41,226 bases of DNA from an uncultured Clostridia bacterium (GTDB lineage: Bacteria > Bacillota > Clostridia > Christensenellales > Aristaeellaceae): contig CALVKT010000044.1 of assembly GCA_944333055.1 (NCBI GenBank), positions 1 through 41,226 of the forward strand, given 5' to 3'. Shown here in pieces: positions 31,093 through 39,720 of the stretch (positions within the stretch are counted from its first letter, which is position 1; each line of letters starts with the position of its first letter). Both the position numbers and the translations under genes were made by a program. The notes beneath the pieces were generated by a model. It had not been told where the DNA came from. It worked only from the letters and a program-made list of their open reading frames with translations, and searched no databases.

Positions 31093-31998
31093 ATGATCAT
31101 CTGCGACACCCACTGCGACACGCTCTACATGCGCGCTTTGCAGCCGGAACAGACGCCCTGCGTCACCATGGAGAACATGAAAAAGGGCGGCGTGAGCCTG
31201 CAAACCTGCACGCTCTTTGCGGGCAGCACGGGCGAGCGCGCGCATGAAAAGGCGATGGCCGAATACGCCGCGCTCGAACGGCTGGCCGCGCGCGAGGGCT
31301 GGGAGAAGGTTGCTTCGCCCCTGGAGGCCGAGGAAGGCAGGACGAAGATCCTGCTGAGCGTGGAAGGCGGCGAGATCTTTGAGGACAGCGTGGAGCGCGT
31401 CTACGAGTTTCACGCGCGCGGCGTGCGTATGGCGGCGCTGACGTGGAACAACGAGAACGGCATCGCCTCGCCCGCCAAGGGCGGCTCCACGGCGGGCATC
31501 AAGCCGCGGGGCTGGGAAATCCTGAGGGCGATGGCGGATGTGCACATGGCGGCGGACACCAGCCACCTCAACGAGGCGGGCTTCTGGGCGCTGATCGACC
31601 GGCACAGCCAGCCGCCGATGGCCTCCCACTCCTGCGCGGCGGCGCTTTGCCCGCATTTTCGCAACCTGACCGACGCGCAGATTCGGGCGATGGCCGCGCG
31701 CGGCGGCTGGATCGGCGTCAACTTCTACCCGCGCTTCCTGCGCGAGGACGGGCGCGCCGGCGTCCGGGACATTTGCGACCACATCGATCACATCTGCCAG
31801 CTCGGCGCGCACAAGCACGTGGGCTTCGGCAGCGACTTCGACGGCATCGAATACACGCCGTACGATTGCCACAGCCCGGCGGACATCCCCGCGATCCTCG
31901 AAGAGCTGCGCAGGCGCGGGTACGATCAACCGGCGATCGAGGACATTGCCGGGGGCAATTTCCTCGCGTATTACAGAAGGCTGGAAGGCAAGGCATGA
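31093..31998 (+). CDS. Membrane dipeptidase family (peptidase M19) protein
   Basis: The 301-residue TIM-barrel dipeptidase has the M19 zinc ligands in order: CDTHCDTL (His7, Asp9), SVEGGE (bridging Glu), DTSHLNEAGFW and MASHSCAAALCPHFRNLTD (His), and GFGSDFDGIEY (Asp). M19 enzymes cleave dipeptides, including those with D-residues; most bacterial ones are cytosolic. No signal peptide is seen, so a cytosolic role is likely. The upstream frame runs to 30964, but AAAGGAG lies 8 nt before the ATG at 31093. It converges with the XRE gene across a shared terminator. Confidence 0.9.
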   Translation: MIICDTHCDTLYMRALQPEQTPCVTMENMKKGGVSLQTCTLFAGSTGERAHEKAMAEYAALERLAAREGWEKVASPLEAEEGRTKILLSVEGGEIFEDSVERVYEFHARGVRMAALTWNNENGIASPAKGGSTAGIKPRGWEILRAMADVHMAADTSHLNEAGFWALIDRHSQPPMASHSCAAALCPHFRNLTDAQIRAMAARGGWIGVNFYPRFLREDGRAGVRDICDHIDHICQLGAHKHVGFGSDFDGIEYTPYDCHSPADIPAILEELRRRGYDQPAIEDIAGGNFLAYYRRLEGKA

Positions 31999-32002
31999 AA
32001 AA

Positions 32003-32030
32003 GCCGTGCGCATCGCGCACGGCTCTTTTT
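32003..32030. terminator. Bidirectional terminator between M19 and XRE genes
   Basis: Perfect 9-bp stem GCCGTGCGC/GCGCACGGC (32003-32011 with 32015-32023), 3-nt loop, TCTTTTT after it on the plus strand and TTTTT on the minus strand. It abuts the end of the XRE gene. Confidence 0.9.
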
Positions 32031-32401
32031 CAATCGTTGTCCGGCAGTTTTTCACTCGCGGCGACGGCCTGACACAGCGTATGCATCAGCCTGCGTGTCC
32101 TGGCGCTGCAGCCGCTGGCCAGCCGGGCGACGGATTTGCCCAGCGCCTGCGCGCTGTCGTCCGGTTGGATGGAAAAGTCCTCGTCGGCGACGCACCCGTT
32201 GAGCAACGAGGCGAGCGGCACATGCAGCACCTGTGCGATCTGTGCGAGCTGCTCCAGCGAGGCCGGGCGCTCACCGCGCTCCAGCCGGCCAAAGTGCAGC
32301 TGAGACATCTTGAGTTGTTCGGCGATTTGTTCTTGCGTGAGGCCGGCTTCCTTGCGCGCCGCGCGGATATTTTGACCGATCGTCCGATAGGAAACGATCA
32401 T
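32030..32401 (-). CDS. XRE-family helix-turn-helix regulator
   Basis: The 123-residue protein has a Cro/CI-type helix-turn-helix at about residues 5-62: IGQNIRAARKEAGLTQEQIA, then QLKMSQLHFGRLERGERPAS and LEQLAQIAQVLHVPLASLL. The C-terminal part (about 75-123) is a short helical tail with no known effector domain. I use the ATG at 32401, with GGAGGG about 9 nt upstream; the open frame continues to 32464 without a better site. It is next to, but not clearly co-transcribed with, the LysR gene. Targets unknown. Confidence 0.85.
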   Translation of the reverse strand: MIVSYRTIGQNIRAARKEAGLTQEQIAEQLKMSQLHFGRLERGERPASLEQLAQIAQVLHVPLASLLNGCVADEDFSIQPDDSAQALGKSVARLASGCSARTRRLMHTLCQAVAASEKLPDND

Positions 32402-32535
32402 CGCTCCATCCCTCCGCCATCTGAGAATACCCTCATGATATCCCGAAATCACGGAAAATAACATTTCAAAATAGGATTAAAGTAAATGAATTGGATGGAT
32501 TATGAGAAATAAAAGATCGGCACGAAAGCACAGCG

Positions 32536-33456
32536 TCAGGCGCGGTAGGCGGTCATGGCGCGGAAGCGGTTGCTCAGATACGTGTAGAGCGCCTCGGCGT
32601 ATGGCGCGGGCGGCTGCGCTGCGGGGTAGACCATGTAAAACGGGGGCAGATAGGCGTCCGTGCCCAGGTGATAGTGGGAGAGTTTGCCCATGGCGGCGCT
32701 GTCGCACAGCAGCGAAATGAACGGGCAGAGCATGACCAGATCGGCCGCGGCGCAGGCGCGCATGGCCGCGCCAACGTTGTCGCAGGTCAGGCAGACCTTC
32801 GGGCGGACGGCGCAGCTGAGCAGCAGGTCTTCCATGCAGCGCCGGTTCGGCGACGCGCCGCCGGGCATGACGAAGCGCTCGCCCAGGGCCTCGCGCAGCC
32901 CGATGGTGGAGCCGGAGGGAATGCGCGAGGCGATGGCGGTGCGCTTGCCTGCGGCCAGCACGATCTCCTCTGAGGCGATCTGGCGGTACTCCAGGCGCGG
33001 GTGCTGTTTTTCGCACACAGAGAGCGCCATGTCCAGCTCGCCGCGCAGCAGGAGCTGCTCAAGGGCGTGCATGTCGTTTTCATGCACGACGAGCTGCACG
33101 TCCGGATACGCCGCGAGGAAATCGGCGAGCACCTGCGGCAGCAGCTCTTCGCTGCGGTGGCGCATCATGCCGATGCGCAGCGTGCCCACGGCGTGCCCGT
33201 GCAGCAGGCTCAGCGCTTCGCCCAGCTGCGTTTCGGCCTGCACCATCCGCCTGGCGGCCTCCACATAGAGCGCGCCCGCGGGCGTGAGCGAGACGGCCGT
33301 CCGCCCGCGCACGAAGATGGGCTCGCCCAGCTGCGCCTCGATCTGGCGCACGGTCTGGGAGAGCGTGGGCTGGGTGATGGAAAGCGCCTTGGCGGCGGCG
33401 GTGAAGCTGCCCTCGCGCACGATGGCGAGGATCAGCCGGGCGTGGCGGGTGTTCAT
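32536..33456 (-). CDS. LysR-family transcriptional regulator
   Basis: This 306-residue regulator has the N-terminal winged helix-turn-helix (1-60: ILAIVREGSFTAAAKALSIT, then QPTLSQTVRQIEAQLGEPIF) and a C-terminal effector domain of two alpha/beta lobes with TLRIGMMRHRSEELLPQVL. The ATG at 33456 follows AAGGAGG at 8 nt. The gene is divergent from the M24 aminopeptidase P (33598, +), 141 nt apart, and their promoters nearly touch; LysR regulators often control the divergent gene. That it regulates pepP here is inference. Confidence 0.92.
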   Translation of the reverse strand: MNTRHARLILAIVREGSFTAAAKALSITQPTLSQTVRQIEAQLGEPIFVRGRTAVSLTPAGALYVEAARRMVQAETQLGEALSLLHGHAVGTLRIGMMRHRSEELLPQVLADFLAAYPDVQLVVHENDMHALEQLLLRGELDMALSVCEKQHPRLEYRQIASEEIVLAAGKRTAIASRIPSGSTIGLREALGERFVMPGGASPNRRCMEDLLLSCAVRPKVCLTCDNVGAAMRACAAADLVMLCPFISLLCDSAAMGKLSHYHLGTDAYLPPFYMVYPAAQPPAPYAEALYTYLSNRFRAMTAYRA

Positions 33457-33487
33457 GGACGGCCTCCTTGCGGCTGTGTATGGCTTC

Positions 33488-33516
33488 ATTGTAGCGGACG
33501 GCGGCGGATTTGTCCA
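33488..33516 (-). promoter_or_regulatory. Promoter for the LysR gene
   Basis: Minus-strand TGGACA (33511-33516), 17 nt, TACAAT (33488-33493), 32 nt from the start. Confidence 0.65.
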
Positions 33517-33536
33517 TGGAAAAATGCGCCGGGGGA

Positions 33537-33566
33537 TTGAGCCGCGGCGGCGTGTGGTGCTATAAT
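33537..33566 (+). promoter_or_regulatory. Promoter for the M24 aminopeptidase
   Basis: TTGAGC (33537-33542), 18 nt, TATAAT (33561-33566), 31 nt before the ATG. Divergent from the LysR promoter. Confidence 0.65.
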
Positions 33567-33597
33567 ATAGATGATTTTTTTCAAAGGAGTTGTCCGT

Positions 33598-35391
33598 ATG
33601 CAGATCGTGGACAGACTGCGCGCCTTCCGCGCGCGCATGGAAGAGGAGAACATGGCCGTGGTCATCGTGCCGACCGCCGATGCGCACGCCTCTGAATATC
33701 TCGCCGATCACTTCAAGACGCGCCAGTGGCTCAGCGGCTTCACCGGCTCCGCCGGCACGCTGGTCGTGGGCCGCGAGCAGGCCGCACTCTTCACCGACGG
33801 CCGCTACTTCATTCAGGCGGAAGCGCAGCTCGCCGGCACGGGCATTTCGCTCATGCGCATGGGCACGCCCGGCGTGCCGAGCGTGGCGGAATACGTCTGC
33901 ACGCTGGCGCGCGCGGGCGAGCGCTGCGGCGTCGATTTCTCCGTGATCAGCGCGCACTTCGCCGCCGACATGAGCGACACGCTGGCCGGGCACGAGATCG
34001 CGCTGCGCGACACGGGCGACTGGTTTGCATCGCTCTGGACGGATCGCCCGGCGATGCCTCAGGATCCCGTGTACGTGCTGGACGAGGCGTATACCGGCAT
34101 GAGCGCGGGCGCGAAGCTCAGCGCCATCCGCGAGGCGATGGACAGGGCCGGCGCTGACGTGCACGTGAGCAACGTGCTCGACGAGATCGCCTGGACGCTG
34201 AACGTGCGCGGCAGCGACGTGCACTGCACGCCGGTGGTGATGAGCTATCTGCTGGTCAGCCGCCAGGAGGCGCTCTGGTTTGTGGATACGAAGAAGGTCG
34301 GCGAGCCGGTGCGCGAGGCGCTCTTCGCGCAGGGCGTGTATCTGCGCGAGTACGACGAGATTCAGGCGGCGCTGGAGGCCATCGAGCCGGGCACGCGCGT
34401 GATGATCGACGGCAAAAAGCTGACGGCGAACCTCTGCGCGGCGCTGGCGGACACGAGCATCGTGCAGCGCGAGAACCCGGCCTTCCGCATGAAGGCGGTC
34501 AAAAACGACGTGGAGCTCGCCAATCTGCGCGCGGCGCACGTCAAGGACGGCCTGGCCGTGACGCGCCTGATGTACTGGCTCAAGCAAAGCGCGGGCAAGG
34601 CTGAGATGGACGAGCTGAGCGTGACGGAGAAGCTGCTTTCTCTGCGCGCGCAGCAGCCGCACTTCATCTCTCCGAGCTTTGACACGATCTGCGCCTACCG
34701 CGCGCACGCGGCCATGATGCACTACAAGGCGACGCCGGAGAGCAACGCGAAGATCGAGGCCGCCGACCTGCTGCTCATCGATTCGGGCGCGCAGTACCTG
34801 GAAGGCACCACGGACATCACGCGCACATTCGCCATGGGCGAGGTGACGCAGGTGCAGAAGGAACACTTCACGGCGGTGCTCTGCGGCATGCTGAACCTGC
34901 AAAACGCCAAATTCCTGCACGGCTGCACGGGCATCGCGCTGGATGTGCTGGCGCGCGGCCCGATGTGGGACATGGGCATCGACTACCGCTGCGGCACGGG
35001 CCACGGCGTGGGCTGCCTGTTGAGCGTGCACGAGGGCCCCAATTCCTTCCGCTGGTACAAGTCGCCCACGCGCAGCGAGGACACCGTGCTGGAGGCCAGC
35101 ATGGTGACCACCGACGAGCCGGGCATCTACATCGAGGGCAGTCACGGCATCCGCATCGAGAACGAGCTGGTGTGCCGCAAGCTGGAGGAAAACGAGTACG
35201 GTCAGTTCATGGGCTTTGAGGCGATCACCTGCGCGCCGGTCGATCTGGACGCGGTGATCCCGGAGAAGATGACCCTCCGCCAGCGCGCGTGGCTCAACGA
35301 ATACCACGCGTTCGTGCGCGAGACGCTCTCGCCGCTGATGGAAAACGACGCCGAGCGCGCCTGGCTGGCGCATGCGACGCGCGCCATCTGA
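33598..35391 (+). CDS. pepP: Xaa-Pro aminopeptidase (M24B, three-domain aminopeptidase P type)
   Basis: The 597-residue protein has the layout of the long aminopeptidase P class: two creatinase-like N-terminal domains (about 1-300, with HFKTRQWLSGFTGSAGTLVV), the M24 pita-bread domain and a C-terminal extension. All five metal ligands are visible: LLLIDSGAQYLEGTTDITRT (two Asp), GTGHGVGCLLSVHEGP (His), TTDEPGIYIEG (Glu) and HGIRIENELV (Glu). It removes N-terminal residues next to proline, in the cytosol. GGAG lies 8 nt before the ATG at 33598. No signal peptide. It is divergent from a LysR regulator and upstream of darA. Confidence 0.93.
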   Translation: MQIVDRLRAFRARMEEENMAVVIVPTADAHASEYLADHFKTRQWLSGFTGSAGTLVVGREQAALFTDGRYFIQAEAQLAGTGISLMRMGTPGVPSVAEYVCTLARAGERCGVDFSVISAHFAADMSDTLAGHEIALRDTGDWFASLWTDRPAMPQDPVYVLDEAYTGMSAGAKLSAIREAMDRAGADVHVSNVLDEIAWTLNVRGSDVHCTPVVMSYLLVSRQEALWFVDTKKVGEPVREALFAQGVYLREYDEIQAALEAIEPGTRVMIDGKKLTANLCAALADTSIVQRENPAFRMKAVKNDVELANLRAAHVKDGLAVTRLMYWLKQSAGKAEMDELSVTEKLLSLRAQQPHFISPSFDTICAYRAHAAMMHYKATPESNAKIEAADLLLIDSGAQYLEGTTDITRTFAMGEVTQVQKEHFTAVLCGMLNLQNAKFLHGCTGIALDVLARGPMWDMGIDYRCGTGHGVGCLLSVHEGPNSFRWYKSPTRSEDTVLEASMVTTDEPGIYIEGSHGIRIENELVCRKLEENEYGQFMGFEAITCAPVDLDAVIPEKMTLRQRAWLNEYHAFVRETLSPLMENDAERAWLAHATRAI

Positions 35392-35421
35392 CAGGCACTA
35401 GATTTTTTCCCGCGCTTCCTG

Positions 35422-35427
35422 TATAAT
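35422..35427 (+). promoter_or_regulatory. -10 element for darA-holB-ricT
   Basis: A perfect TATAAT 78 nt before darA; the -35 region (TAGATT at 17 nt) is poor. It suggests that the cluster has its own transcript separate from pepP. Confidence 0.45.
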
Positions 35428-35505
35428 AGAGATGGACATCCACGTGCGGGCGCGCACGGCAATCTTTCCATGCGCTCAGGCGCTGAATGAAATGGGGGAA
35501 TCCAT

Positions 35506-35841
35506 ATGAAGCTGGTTATCGCGATTGTGCAGGACGAGGACGCCGGGCGCGTCGTCTCCACCCTGATGGACAAGGGCTTTGGCGTCACGAAGCTGGCGAC
35601 CACCGGCGGCTTTCTGCGCGCGGGCAACACCACGCTCATCAGCGGCGTGGAGGACGAGAGGCTCGACGAGGCGCTCGCCATCATCGAGAAGCTCTGCAAG
35701 AGCCGCGAACAGATCACCGCGTCCGCGACGCCCATGGGCACCAGCGCGGCGGGCGGCGTCTATGTGCCCTATCCCATCCGCGTGACCGTCGGCGGCGCGA
35801 CCATCTTTGTGCTGGAGGTCGACCGGTTCCTGAAGGTGTGA
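35506..35841 (+). CDS. darA: Cyclic-di-AMP receptor DarA/PstA
   Basis: This 111-residue PII-like protein matches the c-di-AMP-binding DarA (YaaQ, PstA) family: MKLVIAIVQDEDAG, then KGFGVTKLATTGGFLRAGNT, which is the nucleotide-binding loop, and a C-terminal GGATIFVLEVDRFLKV strand. DarA binds c-di-AMP as a trimer; its downstream partners are poorly known. In Bacillus the order is yaaQ-yaaR-holB-yaaT; here yaaR is absent, and holB starts 1 nt after the darA stop. The length and motifs are normal. Confidence 0.93.
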   Translation: MKLVIAIVQDEDAGRVVSTLMDKGFGVTKLATTGGFLRAGNTTLISGVEDERLDEALAIIEKLCKSREQITASATPMGTSAAGGVYVPYPIRVTVGGATIFVLEVDRFLKV

Positions 35842-35842
35842 C

Positions 35843-36829
35843 ATGCTCACATTTGAGGACTTTTGCGGGCAGTCTGCGCACATCGCGCAGCTGCGCGCAG
35901 ATTTTTCGGCGCACACCTTCGTGCACGCCTATCTGCTGTGCGGGCCGCGCGGCACGGGCAAGCGCTCCGTGGCGCGGCTCTGCGCGATGGCGGCCGTCTG
36001 CCGCGGCGAGGGGGCGAAGCCCTGCGGCGCATGCGGCCCGTGCAGGCGCATCCTGAGCGATTCCCACCCCGATCTGCACACCGTGCTGCCGGAGAAGGGC
36101 AAGCAGACGATCGGCGTGGACGTGATGCGCGAGATGATCGCCGAGGTCGGCGTCAAGTCGTTTGAGGATACGACGAAGGCGATCTTGATTCCGGAGGCGG
36201 AGCGCATGACCGCTGCCGCGCAGAACTGCCTGCTCAAGACGCTTGAGGAGCCGCCGCAGGACACGGTGTTCTTTCTGATCACCGACCAGCCGGGCGCGAT
36301 GCTCCCCACGATCGTCTCGCGCTGCCGGGTGATCCGCTTTCATCCGCTGAGCGTGCAGGATTGTGAGAAGCGCCTGATCGCGCTGGGGCAGCCGCCGCAG
36401 GAGGCCGCGCGCCGTGCGCGCATGGCGGAGGGATGCGTGGGTCAGGCGCTCGCCATCGACGGGCAGCGTCTGGCGCTCATGGAGCAGGTGACGCGCGACG
36501 CGTTTTCCGTGCGCCACGCGCGCGACGTGCTGCCCATTGTGAATCTTTACAAGGACGACAAGGAACGCCAGAAGATCGTGCTGGATTTGCTGGAGACCGC
36601 CGTTCGGGACATCCTGCTGGCCCAGGCCGGCAGGATGCCGCTGGAAGGGGGCGGCTATGCGCCGCAGGCCGAGGCCTATGCGCGCGCCGTGCCGCTGACG
36701 GGCGGGCTTCAGCTCTCTTCATGCGTGAAGAAAGCGCGCATGATGATCGCCGGCAACGTCTCCTTTGCGCTGGCGCTTGAGTCGATCCTGCTTGAAATAT
36801 CGGAGGAATATGCCAGATGGCCATGGTAA
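35843..36829 (+). CDS. holB: DNA polymerase III delta-prime subunit
   Basis: HolB is part of the clamp loader that puts the sliding clamp on DNA. The 328-residue protein has the P-loop LLCGPRGTGKRSVAR, a zinc module with cysteines in CRGEGAKPCGACGPC, the AAA+ sensor block NCLLKTLEEPPQDTVFFLIT and SRC in TIVSRCRVIRF. It starts 1 nt after the darA stop and overlaps ricT by 13 nt. This is the conserved Firmicutes neighbourhood. The length is typical. No oddity is seen. Confidence 0.93.
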   Translation: MLTFEDFCGQSAHIAQLRADFSAHTFVHAYLLCGPRGTGKRSVARLCAMAAVCRGEGAKPCGACGPCRRILSDSHPDLHTVLPEKGKQTIGVDVMREMIAEVGVKSFEDTTKAILIPEAERMTAAAQNCLLKTLEEPPQDTVFFLITDQPGAMLPTIVSRCRVIRFHPLSVQDCEKRLIALGQPPQEAARRARMAEGCVGQALAIDGQRLALMEQVTRDAFSVRHARDVLPIVNLYKDDKERQKIVLDLLETAVRDILLAQAGRMPLEGGGYAPQAEAYARAVPLTGGLQLSSCVKKARMMIAGNVSFALALESILLEISEEYARWPW

Positions 36830-38004
36830 TCAGGGTGCGCTTCAAGCGCGCCAGCAAGCTCTATGACTTTGACCCGGCGGGGCTGGACCTGCACAACGGC
36901 ATGCACGTCATCACCGAAACCGTGCGCGGCGTGGAGCTGGGCGAGTGCATGTCCGGCATCATGGAGGTGCCGGACGAGCGCGTGCCCGCGCCGCTCAAGC
37001 CGGTGCTGCGCATCGCGACCGAGCAGGACATGCTCACCCAGAAGCGCAACGAAGCGTACGAAAAAGAGGCGTTTGACATCGCCGTGGAGCGCATCGCCGA
37101 GCACAAGCTGGAGATGAAGCTGGTGGACGTGGAATACGCGTTTGATCACTCGAAGATCATCTTCTACTTCACGGCGAACGGCCGCGTCGATTTCCGCATG
37201 CTGGTCAAGAATCTGGCCGGCATCTTCAAGACCCGCATCGAGCTGCGCCAGATCGGCGTGCGCGACGAGGCGAAGATGCTCGGCGGCATCGGCCCGTGCG
37301 GGCGGCCCATCTGCTGCCGCACGTTCCTGGGCGATTTCACGCCCGTGTCCATCAAGATGGCCAAGGAGCAGAGCCTCTCGCTCAATCCCACGAAGATCTC
37401 CGGCCTGTGCGACAGGCTGATGTGCTGCCTCAAGTACGAGCAGGATCAATACGAGGCGACGCGCAAGCGCATGCCGCGCGTGGGCCGGGAGATCATCACG
37501 CCCGACGGCGTGGGCACCATCAACGCCATCAACGTGCTGGAGGAGACGGTGCGCGTGCGCATCGCCGTGGGCGACGCCTTTGAGATGCGCGAATACCGCA
37601 TCGACGACTGCCAGCGCCCGGAGCCGCAGCATGCGCCCGCCGGCGAGAAGGGCGAGCGCCGTCCCAAGGCCGAAAAGGGCGAGCGTCCGCTCCGTCCCAA
37701 GCGCGAGAAGGGTGAACGCCCCGAAAAGGCCGAACGCGCCGAGAAGGGCGAGCGCCCGGAGGGCGCGCGGGAAAAGAAGCGCCAGGACCGGCGCGCCAGG
37801 ACGCCGCGCGATGCGCAGGCGGAGGCCGCAGGGCAGACGGATGCGCCGCGGCAGGCTGAAGGGGCGCAGGCCGTGACAGCCTCTGCGGCGAAGCCGGTTG
37901 ACGCGGCGAAGGCGGCCGAGCCGGCCGCCGCTGCGCCGGCTGAAGCGATGGAGGCGAATGCGCTGGAGATCGTCGAGGAGAGCGCCGTCGAGGATCTGCT
38001 GTAA
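36817..38004 (+). CDS. ricT: RicT/YaaT (PSP1 domain) protein with basic-acidic repeat tail
   Basis: RicT (YaaT), with RicA and RicF, binds Fe-S clusters and supports RNase Y mRNA processing in Bacillus. The 395-residue protein has the PSP1 domain with cysteine pairs GPCGRPICC and CDRLMCCLKYE, which with other cysteines may hold a cluster. The core ends near residue 270. After it comes a low-complexity tail with repeated EKGERP-type units (about 272-330) and an Ala/Pro-rich end, absent from Bacillus YaaT. I use the ATG at 36817, with GGAGG 10 nt upstream. It overlaps holB by 13 nt. Confidence 0.92.
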   Translation: MAMVIRVRFKRASKLYDFDPAGLDLHNGMHVITETVRGVELGECMSGIMEVPDERVPAPLKPVLRIATEQDMLTQKRNEAYEKEAFDIAVERIAEHKLEMKLVDVEYAFDHSKIIFYFTANGRVDFRMLVKNLAGIFKTRIELRQIGVRDEAKMLGGIGPCGRPICCRTFLGDFTPVSIKMAKEQSLSLNPTKISGLCDRLMCCLKYEQDQYEATRKRMPRVGREIITPDGVGTINAINVLEETVRVRIAVGDAFEMREYRIDDCQRPEPQHAPAGEKGERRPKAEKGERPLRPKREKGERPEKAERAEKGERPEGAREKKRQDRRARTPRDAQAEAAGQTDAPRQAEGAQAVTASAAKPVDAAKAAEPAAAAPAEAMEANALEIVEESAVEDLL

Positions 38005-38080
38005 GACCGAATGTTTGTTGCATATAACATCAAAAGACGTGCAACTGTGCGCGAAAACCGATGCAAATCGACAAAATGTC

Positions 38081-38109
38081 TTGCAATTTGTACCCCTTCG
38101 TGATAGAAT
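38081..38109 (+). promoter_or_regulatory. Promoter for the ferredoxin gene
   Basis: TTGCAA (38081-38086), 17 nt, TAGAAT (38104-38109), 45 nt from the ATG, in a locally AT-rich stretch. Confidence 0.55.
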
Positions 38110-38154
38110 AGGCCCAGATACCATATCTAATATTTGATTTGGAGGTATACAATT

Positions 38155-38325
38155 ATGGCATACGTGATTAACGATGATTGCATCTCCTGCGGCGTTTGCG
38201 CCGGCAACTGCCCGGTGAACGCGATCAGCGAGGGCGACGGCAAGTACGTGATCGACGCCGATTCCTGCATCGACTGCGGCGCTTGCGCCGAGAACTGCCC
38301 GGTGGGCGCTCCGGTTCAGGGCTAA
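38155..38325 (+). CDS. 2[4Fe-4S] ferredoxin
   Basis: The 56-residue protein carries two complete cluster motifs: Cys9-x2-Cys12-x2-Cys15-x3-Cys19-Pro and Cys38-x2-Cys41-x2-Cys44-x3-Cys48-Pro. This is the clostridial low-potential electron carrier used by pyruvate:ferredoxin oxidoreductase, hydrogenases and similar enzymes. GGAGG lies 9 nt before the ATG. It has its own promoter and a strong terminator, so it is monocistronic and likely well expressed. It is typical of fermentative anaerobes. Confidence 0.96.
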   Translation: MAYVINDDCISCGVCAGNCPVNAISEGDGKYVIDADSCIDCGACAENCPVGAPVQG

Positions 38326-38338
38326 TCATAGCGACTCA

Positions 38339-38375
38339 AGTGCATTCCGGGAAACGCCGGGATGCACTTTTTTTG
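38339..38375 (+). terminator. Terminator after the ferredoxin gene
   Basis: Stem AGTGCATTCCGG (38339-38350) with CCGGGATGCACT (38357-38368), one T-G wobble, 6-nt loop, followed by a run of T. Confidence 0.92.
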
Positions 38376-38409
38376 CCCCAAGGCGGACGCGGGAAAGGAG
38401 GGAATGCCG

Positions 38410-39720
38410 ATGGCGAAGAGAAGGCGGCGCAGGATCTCGGCGGGCACCGTTCTGATGCTGCTGCTGACGGTCCTGGTCGTGCTGGGATGTATCGCCTTTT
38501 TGTCGCTGATCGCAGGCGACGGGCTTTATGAGCGGACGGAGACGTTCATTCGCTCGCTGTCGGAAGAGGGGCTGCTCAGTGCCCCGCAGAGCGAACAGAC
38601 GGCGGCGCCCGCGGCGGCTGCGGCGATCTCCTTCATCGAGGAGACGCCCGCGCCGACCGCGGCGCAGGCGACGCCCACGCCCGTGCCCGCGCCGGTGACG
38701 ATCACCATCTCGGCGGCCGGGGCGATTTACGCGCCCAAGGCTGTGCGCCAGAGCACGCTGGACGCGTCCCACTACGACTTTTCGCCCGTGTTTGCGGGTC
38801 TGGGCGACACGCTGGCCGATGCGGATCTGGCCATTGCGACGCTGGAGACGACGACCGCCGGCGAGGACAAGGGCTTTGGCAATTACAACACCGCCCCGGA
38901 GATCCTGACCGCGCTGCGCGAGCGCGGCGTCGATCTGCTGTCCCTGGCGACGGAGCACGCGCTGGACAGGGGCTACGAGGGGCTTGAGCTGACGGTGCGC
39001 GAGCTGACGGCGCGCGGCATCGACTGCGCGGGCGCCTATGTCGGCGGCCGGCAGGGCGCGACGATGCTCTCCATCCGCGGCGTGCAGGTGGCCGTGCTGG
39101 CCTACACGTACGGCCTGAGCGAGGAGGGGTACAAGCGCACGAGCGCGAGCGAGCGCGAGGCGGTGGCGCAGCTGGACGTGCAGCAGATGGAAGCGGACAT
39201 CCGTCAGGCGCGCGTGGACGGCGCAAACGCGGTGATCGTGCTGGCGCACTGGGGCACCAAGAACATTCAGGAGACGCCGGAGGACATCGTGCGCATGGCG
39301 CACAGGCTGGCCGAGGCGGGCGCGGACGTGATTTTAGGCACGCATCCAAATGTGCCGCAGGGTACGGAGCGCATCCGCGTGACGCGCGCGGACGGCATGA
39401 CCTACGACACGGTGGTCTGCTATTCGCTGGGCAACCTGCTGACCGACGCGCGCACGCCGGAGAACACGGCGGGCATGGTGGCGCACGTGGACGTGACGTA
39501 CGATCCGGCGACGCGCCGCACGACGCTGGGCGAGATGTACTGCACGCCGGTGTACATCGCCCGCCAGCGGGAGGAGGAGCGGACGGTCTACCGCGTCGTG
39601 GACGCGGAGAGCGCGTCGGCGCTCGAAGGGCTGACGCAGGAGGAACAGCAGGCGGCACGCGAGGCGGTGGAGATCATCCGCGAAGCGACGCGCGCAGACG
39701 AGCAGGAGGGCATGGAATGA
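38410..39720 (+). CDS. CapA-family protein with degenerate active-site motifs, membrane-anchored
   Basis: The 436-residue protein has an N-terminal membrane helix (about 12-36), a Thr/Ala/Pro-rich linker (about 62-95) and a CapA-like domain. It keeps the C-terminal pattern GTHPNVPQGTERI and VVCYSLGNLL, but the first metal motif reads ISAAGAIYAP (Ala105 where Asp is expected) and the Asn-Asn-His motif becomes TEHALDRG (181-188). The intact paralog at 4466-5653 has GDVTIGGD and NNHVMDHG. It is thus probably inactive or altered. The ATG at 38410 follows AGGAGG at 8 nt; an upstream ATG at 38404 is too close to that site. Its stop overlaps the next gene (ATGA). Confidence 0.78.
   Translation: MAKRRRRRISAGTVLMLLLTVLVVLGCIAFLSLIAGDGLYERTETFIRSLSEEGLLSAPQSEQTAAPAAAAAISFIEETPAPTAAQATPTPVPAPVTITISAAGAIYAPKAVRQSTLDASHYDFSPVFAGLGDTLADADLAIATLETTTAGEDKGFGNYNTAPEILTALRERGVDLLSLATEHALDRGYEGLELTVRELTARGIDCAGAYVGGRQGATMLSIRGVQVAVLAYTYGLSEEGYKRTSASEREAVAQLDVQQMEADIRQARVDGANAVIVLAHWGTKNIQETPEDIVRMAHRLAEAGADVILGTHPNVPQGTERIRVTRADGMTYDTVVCYSLGNLLTDARTPENTAGMVAHVDVTYDPATRRTTLGEMYCTPVYIARQREEERTVYRVVDAESASALEGLTQEEQQAAREAVEIIREATRADEQEGME

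Noticed and set aside
32536-35373. A 945-codon minus-strand open frame running from the LysR gene through the whole antisense of the M24 peptidase
   Set aside because: It is an effect of high GC and strong codon bias. The LysR start at 33456 has a good ribosome site and its own promoter, and the antisense part shows no protein-like motifs, whereas the plus-strand peptidase is complete.
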